64,000 nt of DNA from positions 44,758 to 108,757 of the forward strand of contig JBNLBS010000012.1 in NCBI GenBank assembly GCA_050303415.1. The letters are read 5' to 3'. The position numbers and the translations under genes were made by a program. This DNA comes from JBNLBS01 sp050303415 (GTDB lineage: Bacteria > Pseudomonadota > Gammaproteobacteria > Methylococcales > Methylomonadaceae). Under the pieces are notes generated by a model. It made no database searches and was not told the origin of the DNA. It worked only from the letters and a program-made list of their open reading frames with translations. Below, piece after piece: positions 9,322 to 19,100 of the stretch (positions within the stretch are counted from its first letter, which is position 1; every line of letters starts with the position of its first letter).

Positions 9322-9483
9322 TTATAATTGCTGTGAAGAATGAATCATTATTTTACTGGCAGATTTTTCTGCATTTAATACTCGCTTCTTTAGTGTAAAG
9401 GTGAGTTTATCCGTCTCGACAGGCTCGATATCACGTATATCAAAAAATGACAATTCAGGAAGTTTTTCGTTTATCTGATGCAC
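9322..9483 (-). CDS. Possible 53-residue overlapping small ORF
   Basis: GTG-initiated frame that begins inside the 3' end of the tiny membrane protein gene (29-base overlap) and ends at TAA. The product is soluble and mixed-charge (it contains ELSFFDIRDIEPVETDKLTF), not low-complexity. AGGAG lies about 12 bases before the GTG, longer than ideal. It fills most of an otherwise empty 180-base gap before the thioesterase gene. No family recognised. It could be a real coupled small gene, a displaced C-terminal extension of the membrane protein, or chance. Confidence 0.3.
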   Translation of the reverse strand: MHQINEKLPELSFFDIRDIEPVETDKLTFTLKKRVLNAEKSASKIMIHSSQQL

Positions 9484-9613
9484 ACAGTAATATCACTCCT
9501 ATAATTGGGGTAAAAAGCAGGGAACCAAAAAAATAGCCCCAAAAACCCAGTTTTTTATTGACACCTAACAAACCAATAAACAAACTGAGTAGCACATAAA
9601 TTACTGGCATCAT
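9455..9613 (-). CDS. Tiny two-helix membrane protein
   Basis: 52 residues starting MMPVIYVLLSLFIGLLG, with a second hydrophobic helix FFGSLLFTPIIGVILL separated by the polar turn NKKLGFWGY and a short basic tail. This hairpin pattern with FWGYFF is familiar from small conserved bacterial membrane proteins without assigned function. AGGAG overlaps the stop of the preceding gene (9620-10780), 7-10 bases before the ATG-ATG start, so translation is coupled. It is probably an inner-membrane accessory of the binding-protein and SPFH genes just upstream. The length is below most gene-finder cut-offs. Confidence 0.7.
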   Translation of the reverse strand: MMPVIYVLLSLFIGLLGVNKKLGFWGYFFGSLLFTPIIGVILLCASDKRKTS

Positions 9614-9619
9614 CTTTTA

Positions 9620-10780
9620 TCACTCCTGCTCTATTTTGACAAATTTACCATCCTGCATTTGTTTAATATAAATCATTCTATTGGCTATTAAACCTTTTAT
9701 ATCAAACTCATAATTCCCATAGCCCGGTACATAATTGTATTTTAATGTTGAAGCCACCCTGATTGGCTCACTGGTACCGGTTTTTCGAATAGCATCAGCC
9801 AGCACATGGGCCGCTTCATAACCTTGAAAGGCATAATAATCCGCCTCTATTCCATAAGACTGTTTAAATTTCTGACTAAAGTCATTTTGACCAGCAAAAA
9901 CAGAAGCGACATAGATCTGATTGGAGGTCTGTCCGGACCACTCCCATATTTTAACGTTATCAAGGCCATCCCCCCCAATAATCGGTTTATTCATCCCCAT
10001 ATTGCGTAGCTGTTTAATCATACTGGCAGCATTGCGATCAACAGCAGCCAAAACCACGGCATCGAAATCTGTTTTCATCACTTCATAGATAATATTTTTA
10101 TAATCCGTATGTTTTATAAAAAAAGATTTGGCTTCGACAATTTGTAAAGGGTCTTCAAGACGTGCGGCAAATCGATCATATAAATCCAGACCGTATGGAT
10201 TTCTGGTATGTAAAAAAACTAAATTATTCCAGTTTTTTTTCTTTGCAAATTGAATGATCGAATCAACAAAAAAATCTTCCGAAGGTATGATGCTGAAGGT
10301 ATATTTGAAACCATGTTCTGTGAGCATAGAATCGGTTGCGACCACCGAGATAAATAAAACACCATTGTATTCATAGCTAATAGATGCGGGAATGGCAGAT
10401 GCAGAAGAAGAATGCCCGAGTACGGCAACCATTTTATGATCGGCTGCTATAGCCAGTCTGGATTTTTGCGCATTCCTCTTGGTTGAATCATCAAAAGGAT
10501 GAAGAACAATTTGCGCATTTACTGTTTTGTTAGCTGATTTTAGTTGAATCCCCTGTTTATTAATTTCGTCTACAGCCATCATAACGCCATCAACAAACGT
10601 TTTTTCATTTTTTAAATCCCAGACAACTGCAACATGGATATCTTTATTTAGCTGAGCAGCAATTTCTGCACGTTCTGTTATTGAATATTGATAAGTGGAA
10701 CGATAGGAATAAATATTCCTGAAAACCAGCAAAATAATAAACAATAAAAAAAAAATTCGAAAGCTTGTTTTTCTACGCAT
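9620..10780 (-). CDS. LivJ-like amino-acid/amide binding protein, membrane anchored
   Basis: 386 residues of the type 1 periplasmic-binding fold (Peripla_BP_6; branched-chain amino-acid, amide or urea receptors). The N-terminal helix (about 6-23, IFFLLFIILLVF) has no obvious cleavage site, so it is probably an anchor. Family features include the HIHVAVVW-type opening region, AVLGHSSSASAIPASISYEYNG and a C-terminal GYEAAHVLADAI helix. No cognate LivHMGF transporter genes are nearby, so it may be a receptor or trafficking factor, not an importer subunit. It lies 2 bases after the SPFH gene and before a tiny membrane protein, all downstream of the peptide synthetases. Confidence 0.85.
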   Translation of the reverse strand: MRRKTSFRIFFLLFIILLVFRNIYSYRSTYQYSITERAEIAAQLNKDIHVAVVWDLKNEKTFVDGVMMAVDEINKQGIQLKSANKTVNAQIVLHPFDDSTKRNAQKSRLAIAADHKMVAVLGHSSSASAIPASISYEYNGVLFISVVATDSMLTEHGFKYTFSIIPSEDFFVDSIIQFAKKKNWNNLVFLHTRNPYGLDLYDRFAARLEDPLQIVEAKSFFIKHTDYKNIIYEVMKTDFDAVVLAAVDRNAASMIKQLRNMGMNKPIIGGDGLDNVKIWEWSGQTSNQIYVASVFAGQNDFSQKFKQSYGIEADYYAFQGYEAAHVLADAIRKTGTSEPIRVASTLKYNYVPGYGNYEFDIKGLIANRMIYIKQMQDGKFVKIEQE

Positions 10781-10782
10781 TA

Positions 10783-11607
10783 TTATTGCCCTTTTGCGCC
10801 GCCACCAAGAATAATGGGCAATTGATTATCACCGCTACCAATAACTACAATTTTTGCATTATCTGACTTAGCGAGGGCTTGTGTGGCTTGAATTCCTTTC
10901 CATTTCAATATGTCTTTGGATAAAGATTGTTTAACTTTGGTGTTATAGTCGTATATCCCCCCGGCCTCAATTTTTTTTCTTTTCGCTTCCTGTGTCTCCC
11001 TGGCCAGTCTGTATTCGTAGGCTTCTGACAATTGTTTTTGCTCAATCTTGGATTCAATTGCCGCTTCTACAGGCGCAGGTAAAATGACCTGTCGGAGAAT
11101 GACATCCTGAATAACAATATAGTTTTTCTCAATTTCCGAAACCGCCTTAGTGATAATATCATGCAGGCTGGTACCTTTACTGGTGTAGACCTCATCTATT
11201 GCCATCTTGCCAATAGCCACTCGTAAGGTATGGTCAACCTCAGGAATAACAATTTTTTCCAGATAATCAGGCCCCACTTTCTGATGTAATATCCCAACAG
11301 CATCACGTTCCGGATAATACCGAATCGATATGTTTAATGTTATTTTTAAACCTTCATCTGTTAGTACCGCGAGTGGATAGCTAGTTTGCTGCACCCGTGT
11401 GTTATAAATAGTCATTGAGTTCCAGGGAAAAATAATATGAAACCCTTCCGGATAAACATAATCAGTCACTGTACCACCGGCAAAACGCCGATATAACACA
11501 CCCGCCTCGCCCGCACGGATGGTAATAAAAATAGAAGAATAAAAATAAACAATAATTAATAAAATAACTATTGCTGAGGTTATTAAGGCTGGAAGTTGAC
11601 GCAGCAT
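10783..11607 (-). CDS. SPFH/prohibitin-domain membrane protein
   Basis: 274 residues: an N-terminal transmembrane helix (about 8-31) and a prohibitin-like SPFH domain (about 32-210; RAGEAGVLYRRFAGGTV, then VYPEGFHIIFPWNSMTIY, a typical prohibitin block), followed by a helical region rich in Ala, Glu and Lys. SPFH proteins form ring-like oligomers that organise membrane microdomains and shelter proteases or transport complexes. Here it may scaffold peptide export or self-protection; this is inference. The gene runs into the LivJ-like gene with a 2-base gap. It is 114 bases from the DUF697 gene. Confidence 0.88.
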   Translation of the reverse strand: MLRQLPALITSAIVILLIIVYFYSSIFITIRAGEAGVLYRRFAGGTVTDYVYPEGFHIIFPWNSMTIYNTRVQQTSYPLAVLTDEGLKITLNISIRYYPERDAVGILHQKVGPDYLEKIVIPEVDHTLRVAIGKMAIDEVYTSKGTSLHDIITKAVSEIEKNYIVIQDVILRQVILPAPVEAAIESKIEQKQLSEAYEYRLARETQEAKRKKIEAGGIYDYNTKVKQSLSKDILKWKGIQATQALAKSDNAKIVVIGSGDNQLPIILGGGAKGQ

Positions 11608-11703
11608 AGAGAAATTAAGGTATTAAATGGGAATAAGGTTGTTAAATTAAGTCAACCATGGCCGGCATGAATAGCCAGCCAGATTGGTTGCACAAAATAG
11701 TCA

Positions 11704-11719
11704 ATTTTCAATTGAAAAT
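11704..11719. repeat. 16-bp perfect palindrome
   Basis: ATTTTCAATTGAAAAT is its own reverse complement and lies directly behind the stop of the DUF697 gene and about 100 bases before the SPFH gene. It could be a binding site for a dimeric regulator or part of a short 3' hairpin. AT-rich palindromes of this size do occur by chance. Confidence 0.4.
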
Positions 11720-11720
11720 A

Positions 11721-12203
11721 TTAGGGTGTTGCTTTTTTTGCCTGTGAGGCGGCAACCTTTCCTTCTTTTAACTGTTCTGCATAATATTCCCGAACAGTTT
11801 CAGGATCAAATGTTAAAAACGTACCACCTGATTCAAAATGCTGAATGAAAACTTTGCCGATGGCATAACTGGATGCTCCAGCCATTAATGGTAAAGTGAG
11901 TGCGCCAAGCGTTGAGCCTACAAGTGGTATCATTTTTGTTAAACTGGCAACAACCGGAGTTATTGAAGTAGGAAAGCTACCACCGACTAATGCTGCCAAA
12001 GCATTTTTGCCTTTCCCTTCCATAAATGTGACACCATAGATGTGGCTAAGCCTTCTAAGCATTTCTAATTGAATACCTGTTACCGCAACAAAATCAAACA
12101 AAGGTACTGGAACCAAACCGGCAGCCATAGACGCATACATGGTTTTTCTAACTAAGTCCTGAGCATCTTCCAATGTATTCTCAGATTTTACTAATTCAGT
12201 CAT
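11721..12203 (-). CDS. DUF697-like membrane-associated protein
   Basis: 160 residues. The core (about 10-130) has the features of DUF697: a helix with VRKTMYASMAAGLVPVPLFDF, then QLEMLRRLSHIYG, followed by Gly/Ala-rich hydrophobic helices (PVVASLTKMIPLVGS and TLPLMAGASSYAIG). DUF697 is usually the C-terminal partner of Era- or dynamin-like GTPases (YcjF and relatives) but here is stand-alone. I chose the ATG at 12203 (AAAGG 8 bases upstream); the GTG three codons earlier overlaps the ribosome-binding site. It is the first gene of the unit after the hairpin that ends the synthetase operon. Two dynamin-like GTPases are encoded 27 kb away in this window. Confidence 0.8.
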   Translation of the reverse strand: MTELVKSENTLEDAQDLVRKTMYASMAAGLVPVPLFDFVAVTGIQLEMLRRLSHIYGVTFMEGKGKNALAALVGGSFPTSITPVVASLTKMIPLVGSTLGALTLPLMAGASSYAIGKVFIQHFESGGTFLTFDPETVREYYAEQLKEGKVAASQAKKATP

Positions 12204-12289
12204 ACTATACACCTTTTAATTCTAAAATTAATGAATACCCCATTAGAGCTTTTACACGATTAGTATAAATAAATCAACATAAATACATC

Positions 12290-12350
12290 TGATTTGTATA
12301 AATACAATGCTTTTAAATCATATTAATTATAATATCTAAAATACAAATCA
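12290..12350. promoter_or_regulatory. Spaced inverted repeat and possible promoter before DUF697 gene
   Basis: Arms TGATTTGTAT (12290-12299) and ATACAAATCA (12341-12350) are exact reverse complements 41 bases apart in a very AT-rich leader of about 190 bases. On the minus strand a TATAAT lies at 12326-12331 between the arms, so the arms could flank a promoter as operator half-sites. No convincing -35 box at ideal spacing was found. Confidence 0.35.
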
Positions 12351-12390
12351 AATAATCAAAACAGCAAGATAATTAAATATACTAATTAAT

Positions 12391-12425
12391 TATCTGTTAT
12401 GGCTGTTATAAAGCCATAACAGATA
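12391..12425 (-). terminator. 14-bp perfect hairpin after the synthetase operon
   Basis: TATCTGTTATGGCT (12391-12404) pairs exactly with AGCCATAACAGATA (12412-12425) around a GTTATAA loop. It lies 15 bases past the stop of the lipoprotein gene and is followed on the minus strand by an AT-rich stretch, not a clean T-run. It most likely ends the 24-kb synthetase operon and separates it from the DUF697-SPFH unit. Confidence 0.7.
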
Positions 12426-12439
12426 AAAGAGTATAAATA

Positions 12440-13555
12440 CTAAAAAACTTTTATTAACTGCTGAACTGGTAGTTCTTTAGGTTCTAATGAAACGATGGTG
12501 AACAAATCATTCAGGATTCTAAATGAATCCCTGTTCCAGGTTGAATGTTTTCCGTCAAGGTCGGCAATTTTATAGGTTTTACCCAGATATTCCACTTCAG
12601 CCGCTGATAAAGTTAAGCCCTCTTCTTTATCACCCCAGTTTATTGTTAAAATTGGTCGACGTTCGGTCTCGGGAATTTCATCCAGTTTAACGCCTGAATT
12701 CAACCACTCGCCAAAATGTCTTTGTGATTCACCCAAGGCTCCCAATACCCCGGAAAAAGGACGCATAATAAAAGAGACTTGTGGCGTGCCATCTTCAACA
12801 CCTATATTAAGGTGACTGCCTTGCCAGAAGCTATAGTCCGGGTCGGAATACAATCGGGTTAATAACGGTAATGCTTGTTTTGGTACAGTCAGTACATTTT
12901 TATCTTCGATAGTATCGATTCTTAACATTTGATGAAGCTGCATCTGTCTGGCCAAACCGGCGAGACGCAGAAAATTTCTGAAATTTTCTGGCCGTTCTTC
13001 ATCCGGTATATTATTGAGTGTCAGCCTTTTGCCGGAAGGATAATCCAAAATGACTGCAACGACCATGATTCTCATCAGTTGATTGACTGGAACACCTTGT
13101 CGTAACTGTTCAAAAAATATTTTACTGTCGATTGGCGTATAAACCGCTCTGGCAAATGTCGCACCACTTAATGGTGCAAAAGAAAAAGTGGGTGACTCAG
13201 TCGCCGTTACCCCCAATGTTCCACCATAGGTGAAAACCTTGGTTATCGCATCTGCTGCGGCAGTTAGGGCATCAGTTTTTGTCCGGGTCAAACTCGAATT
13301 TAAACCGGCTGAAGCACCAAATGAAAACGATGCATTAATACTGGACATCTGCATAAAATAACTGGCATGAGCATTAGCACGCCGAGCCAGATTAAGCAGC
13401 ATCTGTTCATTGGACAGATTGGCATAAGTCTGGGAGAAATTCTGGAAAGACTCTTTCAGTGCGACTTTCCCGGCACAACCCTGCAACATGATGGTCATAC
13501 AACCAATCATGATGACCTTTGACAGATTAAAATTTAAAATTTCATGCGTTTTCAA
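12440..13555 (-). CDS. Outer-membrane-type lipoprotein of unknown function
   Basis: 371 residues with a lipobox near the N-terminus (MLQGCAG; preceding hydrophobic segment VIMIGCMTIM). The mature part starts with a helical region (ANLSNEQMLLNLARRANAHASYFMQMS), then a Ser/Gly/Ala-rich stretch and a mixed alpha/beta remainder; no known domain recognised. The start is probably the TTG at 13555 because GGAGG lies 8 bases upstream; a TTG at 13570 would include that site in the coding region. The gene begins 22 bases after the exporter gene and is the last of the operon before a hairpin. Inference: an envelope partner of peptide export. A general housekeeping lipoprotein is also possible. Confidence 0.75.
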   Translation of the reverse strand: MKTHEILNFNLSKVIMIGCMTIMLQGCAGKVALKESFQNFSQTYANLSNEQMLLNLARRANAHASYFMQMSSINASFSFGASAGLNSSLTRTKTDALTAAADAITKVFTYGGTLGVTATESPTFSFAPLSGATFARAVYTPIDSKIFFEQLRQGVPVNQLMRIMVVAVILDYPSGKRLTLNNIPDEERPENFRNFLRLAGLARQMQLHQMLRIDTIEDKNVLTVPKQALPLLTRLYSDPDYSFWQGSHLNIGVEDGTPQVSFIMRPFSGVLGALGESQRHFGEWLNSGVKLDEIPETERRPILTINWGDKEEGLTLSAAEVEYLGKTYKIADLDGKHSTWNRDSFRILNDLFTIVSLEPKELPVQQLIKVF

Positions 13556-13577
13556 CTGTAAACCCTCCAAATATAAT

Positions 13578-15230
13578 TTATTTTTCTTCTTTAATTTGTC
13601 CGATATCCATCACTAACAAGCGATCACAATGATCGAAATATTTTTCGTCATGCGTAACAACGATGACAGTTTTCTCCATTTGTTTTAATTTTTGTAAAAT
13701 AACGTCATAAAAAAACTGTCTGAATTCCGGATCCTGGTCGGCAGCAACCTCATCAAAGACATAAATAGCTTTGTCTTCCAATAAAGCAATAATTAACGCC
13801 AGACGTTTTTTCTGACCGGTTGATAGATTGGTATTGGTAAATTGACCGTTTTTAAAGCCGGTCTTATTTTCCAGCCCCATTAATGTCAAATATTCATTAA
13901 CCAGTTCCACATTTACATTTTGCAGTCCGTAAAAACGGTCAAACAAATGAAAATCGGTAAAAATAATTGAAAAAAGGTTCCGGTAATTACCCAATAAATC
14001 CTTTTCAATAGTGGTTTTATCCACCACGATGGCGCCGGATTCCGGCTCGTACAATCCGGTTAATAACTTAAGAAAAGTTGATTTACCGCTACCGTTTCCA
14101 CCCCGTACAAAAACCAGCTCACCTCGTTTAATTTTTAAATCTACCGGACCCACGGAAAATTGCCTGGTTTGCTCAGATGGTGGGTATGAAAAATACAACT
14201 GACTGATTGCTATAAAGTCAAAAAAATGCGGTGGTTTGAATGTTTCAAGGGTTGTAAATTCAGCTTCCTTAGACTCCAACAGCTTAGTTTCCAATTGCAG
14301 CAGGTAGTCGATTGCCACATTCGCCCTGGCCAGGCTGGGAATCATGTCAATAATGATGACGATCGGCCCCATAATAAAAAAGATAATGGTAGTGATAGAC
14401 ATTATTTTGCTGGCTGTTAAAGAGCTTAATTGCGGCAATAAGAACACCACACTGGCCATTAACACATAAAAAAAAAGCTGTGCGTAAAGTTGAAGATTGA
14501 CGTTACTGATATCAGTCGAAACATTTACCCGACGGGCATCCTCGGATACCGGTTTCATGTAATTCTCGTACAGATCATCAACCTTTTCCCGGTTGATTTT
14601 TAACTCATTAAAGCCATCCAATACATGCTGCATGTAACCAAAATATTCATTTTCCTTTACCATCGCCTGCTGCATGGATTGACTTATAGCCTTAACCAGG
14701 ACATAGATGGTCAGCATTGCACCGGCAATACAGATAAGAGCCATACCCAATGCCATTTTAGATATGGTCGCCATATAGATAAAAGAACACAGCAGCATAA
14801 CCGTGGCCGGAAAACCTTCTGCCAGTCTGTGAGCGCCTTGTGAGATCAGTTCTGTTTTTTCGGATAATAAAGAAAGTATTTGAGACTTACCTATTTCTTC
14901 ATACGATAATAGTTTCAAGCCTCTTAATAAATCCAGGATACGACTACGGTATTTAAAAATTCCCCCCTGCACCAACTCCGTGATACGGTGGGTTACATAA
15001 CGTTTGGAAATTAAATACAGGGAAACACTCAGTATAAATAAAATAAACAGGCGCGCGTCCAGATCCGGTTTATCAAAATCCTTGGCGGCAAAGTTCAGTA
15101 TTACCAACACCAACGCATTTATAATCCCTGATACCACTGCGGCCAAGGCCAGCAGGAATTTATCCTTTTGTGTATCGATTTCCAGAAAATCAAGAAGTTT
15201 AGGTTTTAACGACCAAGTGTCATTATTCAT
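13578..15230 (-). CDS. Peptide exporter ABC protein, PvdE/SyrD type
   Basis: 550 residues: an N-terminal six-helix membrane domain (about 20-310) fused to an ATPase domain (about 340-545). Walker A GGNGSGKSTFL lies near 378, the signature is NLSTGQKKRLALI near 467 and Walker B AIYVFDEVAADQDP follows, with the switch His in VVTHDEKYFDH. The LSTGQ signature, in place of LSGGQ, is characteristic of the cyclic-peptide export group (PvdE, SyrD, MdtB-like). These proteins move siderophore precursors or lipopeptides from cytoplasm to periplasm, so the product of the adjacent synthetases is the likely cargo. The gap to the preceding cupin gene is 3 bases. Confidence 0.93.
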   Translation of the reverse strand: MNNDTWSLKPKLLDFLEIDTQKDKFLLALAAVVSGIINALVLVILNFAAKDFDKPDLDARLFILFILSVSLYLISKRYVTHRITELVQGGIFKYRSRILDLLRGLKLLSYEEIGKSQILSLLSEKTELISQGAHRLAEGFPATVMLLCSFIYMATISKMALGMALICIAGAMLTIYVLVKAISQSMQQAMVKENEYFGYMQHVLDGFNELKINREKVDDLYENYMKPVSEDARRVNVSTDISNVNLQLYAQLFFYVLMASVVFLLPQLSSLTASKIMSITTIIFFIMGPIVIIIDMIPSLARANVAIDYLLQLETKLLESKEAEFTTLETFKPPHFFDFIAISQLYFSYPPSEQTRQFSVGPVDLKIKRGELVFVRGGNGSGKSTFLKLLTGLYEPESGAIVVDKTTIEKDLLGNYRNLFSIIFTDFHLFDRFYGLQNVNVELVNEYLTLMGLENKTGFKNGQFTNTNLSTGQKKRLALIIALLEDKAIYVFDEVAADQDPEFRQFFYDVILQKLKQMEKTVIVVTHDEKYFDHCDRLLVMDIGQIKEEK

Positions 15231-15233
15231 TTA

Positions 15234-16127
15234 TTATTTTTTAAATTTATAAATAAAACGGTTAAAACGTATTACCCAATGCCAGGGTAAGAAATTCATA
15301 ACAAACAATACCGTTGAGCGCACGGTTTGAAAATTGCGCCAAAAGGGCCGCACCTTCCAAAAAAAGTTACAGGAACACACATAGCCCTCACCCTCTGCTA
15401 CCACTTCGTGCCACCAGTGTGTGGGGATATACAAAAGTTGTCCGGGGCTAAGAACTACTTCGTAACGATCCGCTTCAGTCCGGGTGAATTTTGGATGTTC
15501 AGTCAGATCCGGTTTGTCGACGTTAACCTTACTGACCCAAAAAGGCAAAATATCATAAAAACCGAATGGATACAGATTGGATGTTTGTTTGGGCGGATAT
15601 AAAATCACTCTTTTTTTGCCATGCAGTAGCATTAAGGTGCCGTCACCCGGATCAAAATGCAACGGTTCAGCATGTCCGGCCGGTCCTAGCCATAAATTTA
15701 ATGAGGCCTCAGGAATAATCTCTTCAAAGCCCAGTTCATTGGTTATATATTGCATTTCTTTGGCAATCGATTGTGCCGCCAGAGTGTCACCAATCGGGTT
15801 CTGTGCCAAATATAAATTTCTCTTTTTCGCACTGCCATCTGTCAAATGCTGGGCAAAGTCATGAATGGTCATATTAATATGGTCGCAATATTTACTCCAT
15901 TGATAACGCGGTTTATCAAAATGCCCTTCCCCATAGTCGCGTACCGCAAACTCATTCTCTCCTAAATTACTAGTTAGAAAATCCAGATCCCAATCCACGG
16001 CGGCATCAAGAAAATCATCTATAACCACGGGTTTGCCGGCTCTTCTATAATCCTTATCGAATTTCTCTCCTTTGAGCGCTGAAACAGAAAAATGATCGAT
16101 ATTATTGTAATTTACTTCTGCATTCAT
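15234..16127 (-). CDS. JmjC/cupin_8 Fe(II)/2-oxoglutarate oxygenase-like protein
   Basis: 297 residues with a cupin_8/JmjC fold. Metal ligands are visible as HFD (His near 157, Asp near 159, in EPLHFDPGDGTLMLLHGKKR) and a distal His in PTHWWHEV (near 240). The Lys-Arg in GKKRVILYPP fits the usual 2-oxoglutarate-facing strand. Members of this family hydroxylate proteins or small molecules. Inside a peptide synthetase operon the likeliest role is hydroxylation of an amino acid, either carrier-bound or in the finished peptide; this is inference. Gaps to both neighbours are 3 bases, so it is certainly in the operon. The C-terminal tail is rich in aromatic and basic residues. Confidence 0.88.
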   Translation of the reverse strand: MNAEVNYNNIDHFSVSALKGEKFDKDYRRAGKPVVIDDFLDAAVDWDLDFLTSNLGENEFAVRDYGEGHFDKPRYQWSKYCDHINMTIHDFAQHLTDGSAKKRNLYLAQNPIGDTLAAQSIAKEMQYITNELGFEEIIPEASLNLWLGPAGHAEPLHFDPGDGTLMLLHGKKRVILYPPKQTSNLYPFGFYDILPFWVSKVNVDKPDLTEHPKFTRTEADRYEVVLSPGQLLYIPTHWWHEVVAEGEGYVCSCNFFWKVRPFWRNFQTVRSTVLFVMNFLPWHWVIRFNRFIYKFKK

Positions 16128-16130
16128 CGC

Positions 16131-19100
16131 CTATCCTCTTACGTTAACTATTTGTGCAATCTGTTCGGCATTATCCGTCTCCATCATGGATTCATGCTGA
16201 CCGTTTACCCAATGCAAATCAATTTTTAACTCATCCAATTGTTGCCAACCCAAAAAGTCATCATCGGTAATTCGACGACTGCCGTCTTTAGCCCGGATTA
16301 AACATACCGGGGTCCGGACCGGCTCAGGTTGATAACTCATCTTTAGGTTACTTCGACAAACTGTAAAATAACGTTCAATGGCTTTATCATCCATCGCTCT
16401 GGGTACCAGACCGGCCTCTTTAGCCTTAGCAAAAACCTTTTGCAACTGTTCAGCCGGGGATAACAGCCTGAGTTGTTCAGCAGTATAGCCTAAATCAGGA
16501 AACAGGCTGACCAACAACTCGGCATCATCGGTTTTTGCTGCATTTACTTCGGTTAATGCCGGGTGTGCGGTATCCAGCAAACCTATAAATTCAATTTTCT
16601 CGCCTTTAATTTCAAGCAGTCTGGCTATTTCATAAGCCACCAAACCGCCAAAGGAATAGCCTAACAACCGATATGGACCGGTTTTTTGTCGACTTTTAAT
16701 TACATCTAAATAATATGCCGCCATTTCCGGCAATTGGGTAAAAATCGGTTGATTTACTTCCATGCCGGGCGCCTTCAAACCATAGACAGGCTGGTCATCG
16801 CCCAATGCCTTGGCTAAATCGTTGTAACAAATAACGTGGCCACCGACCGGATGAATACAAAAAACAGGTGGCTGAGAGCCTTTGGACTGAATTTCCACCA
16901 GAGGTGTCCATTCTGTTTGTTGATTGTCAGCATCTAACTGTCGACTTAATGCCGATATAGTAGGGGCTTGAAAAATCGCCGCCAACGGCAACGTCTTGCC
17001 CAAGGCCACCTTAATCTGGGTCATTAAATCCAACACCAATAAGGAATGACCGCCCAGATCAAAAAAATCATCATCAACAGATGGCAAATGTTCCAGTTCT
17101 AACAATTCCCGCCAAATACCGGCCAGCGTATTTTGCACAAACCCTTGCGGTTTAAGATCTGTTGTTTTACGGGCCTTTAGTTCGGGATCGGGCAAGGCTT
17201 TCCTATCGACTTTGCCATTGGGTGTTAACGGAAAATGATCCAATATCACAATCGCAGCAGGAACCATAAACCCCGGCAACTGTTGTCTGGCCAGCTTATA
17301 TAAGCTATCCTGCAGGTTCGTTGCTTGCTCTAATCCGGGTGATTTAATATAAGCCACCAATTTTCTATCACTGCTGGCCGCCTGTCCTAAGGTTAATACC
17401 AGACATTCATCGACCTCAGGTTGAGATGAAAATAAAGCTTCTACCTCTCCCAACTCGATCCGGAAGCCGCGAACTTTAACCTGATGGTCCAGCCGTCCAC
17501 GGTAGACCAGTTCTCCATTATGGTTGTAGTTTACTAAATCGCCGGTTTTATATAGACGAGCCCCTAACTGCTGACTAAAAGGGTCAGGGACAAACTTTTC
17601 AGCCGTCAAGGCCGGCCGGTCATGATAGCCTCTGGCAAGCCCCAATCCACCTAAATACAACTCACCCGGCACACTAATGGGAACAGGCTGCATATAACTA
17701 TCCAAAACATAGGCCTGAGTATGACTGATGGGGCGTCCGATGGTGGGAGCTATATCAGCCTGACGTAACGTATACGTGGAATAAGTCGTGTCCTCTGACG
17801 GACCGTATAAATCAAAAACCTGTTCAATATGATCTTTGGCATACAGTTTGTTTACTAACTCCGTCGCTAACGGTTCTCCGGCTAAATTAACGGTTTTAAC
17901 CGACTCAGGAATGGCATCGGCCCTTAATAATTCTTCAGCTGCCGACGGTACTGTATTAATTAAGCTCGGCGTATTTTCACTGCATTCCGCCAACTCAATT
18001 ACATTACGTAATAGGACAATAGTCCCTCCCGATGCCAGGGTCAGAAATATTTCATAGACCGATAAATCAAAACATACCGATGTTCCAGCCAACACCCGGC
18101 TTAGCTGTTCAGATGAGTAAACCCGCTGTGCCCAGTTAATCATGGTCACGGCACTGGCATGGGTTATAGCAACCCCTTTAGGTCGTCCGGTCGAACCGGA
18201 GGTATACAATATATAAGCAAGGTTGTCCGGACGTACTTTAACGTTATTTCGACCCTGAACTTGTGGCAACGGTTTATCCAACAAAACCTTGGTTATCCGC
18301 TGCAGACTGGCATGTGTCTCTGCCAGATCCGATTCGGTCAGCAACATCAAAACATTGGCATCCTGCAAGGTGGATTCCAAACGTGCACTGGGATAGTCCG
18401 GATCCAAAGGCACATAGGCGGCACCGGTTTTAAGAATGGCCAACATGGCAACAATTAATGTCGGACTGCGCTTAAGGCATAAGCCTATCATTACCTCGGG
18501 CCCTGCTCCCCGTGTTGTTAAAAACGCTGCCAGTTGATCCGCCTGATCATTCAACTGTTGATAGCTTAACTGTTTACCCCGGTGTTCTACGGCAATGTGC
18601 TCAGGTACACGCTTTACAGACAACTGAAATAAGTCGTGCAGACATTGTTTCTCCGGCATGGGGTCACTGCACCGGTTCCAGTCATACACCACCTTTTGAT
18701 ACTGCGCATCAGGTAGTATGGACAGACTGCATATTGATGTTTCCGGCTGCTTGACCAGCTGAGCCAGGTAATGACTAAAACTAGCCGCCATCATTTGAAT
18801 GGATTCCGGTTTGAACAAATCCGCGTTATATTCAAAAACTGCCTGAACCTTGCCTTCCGACTCATGCATTGCCAGTGTCAGGTCAAACTTGGCTTCTTTA
18901 CTGGCCATGGGTATCGGTTCTATTTCGAGCCCGGACAATTCAAGCTGCTGCCCGGCGGTGTTGTGATAAATAAACATCACCTGAAAAAACGGCGTCCCGG
19001 CTAAGTCACGCTCGGGCTGCAAGGCTTCTACCAGTTTTTCAAAAGCCAGTTGCTGATGAGTAAAGGCATCCAGGACGGTATTTTTAACTTGGCAGAGATA

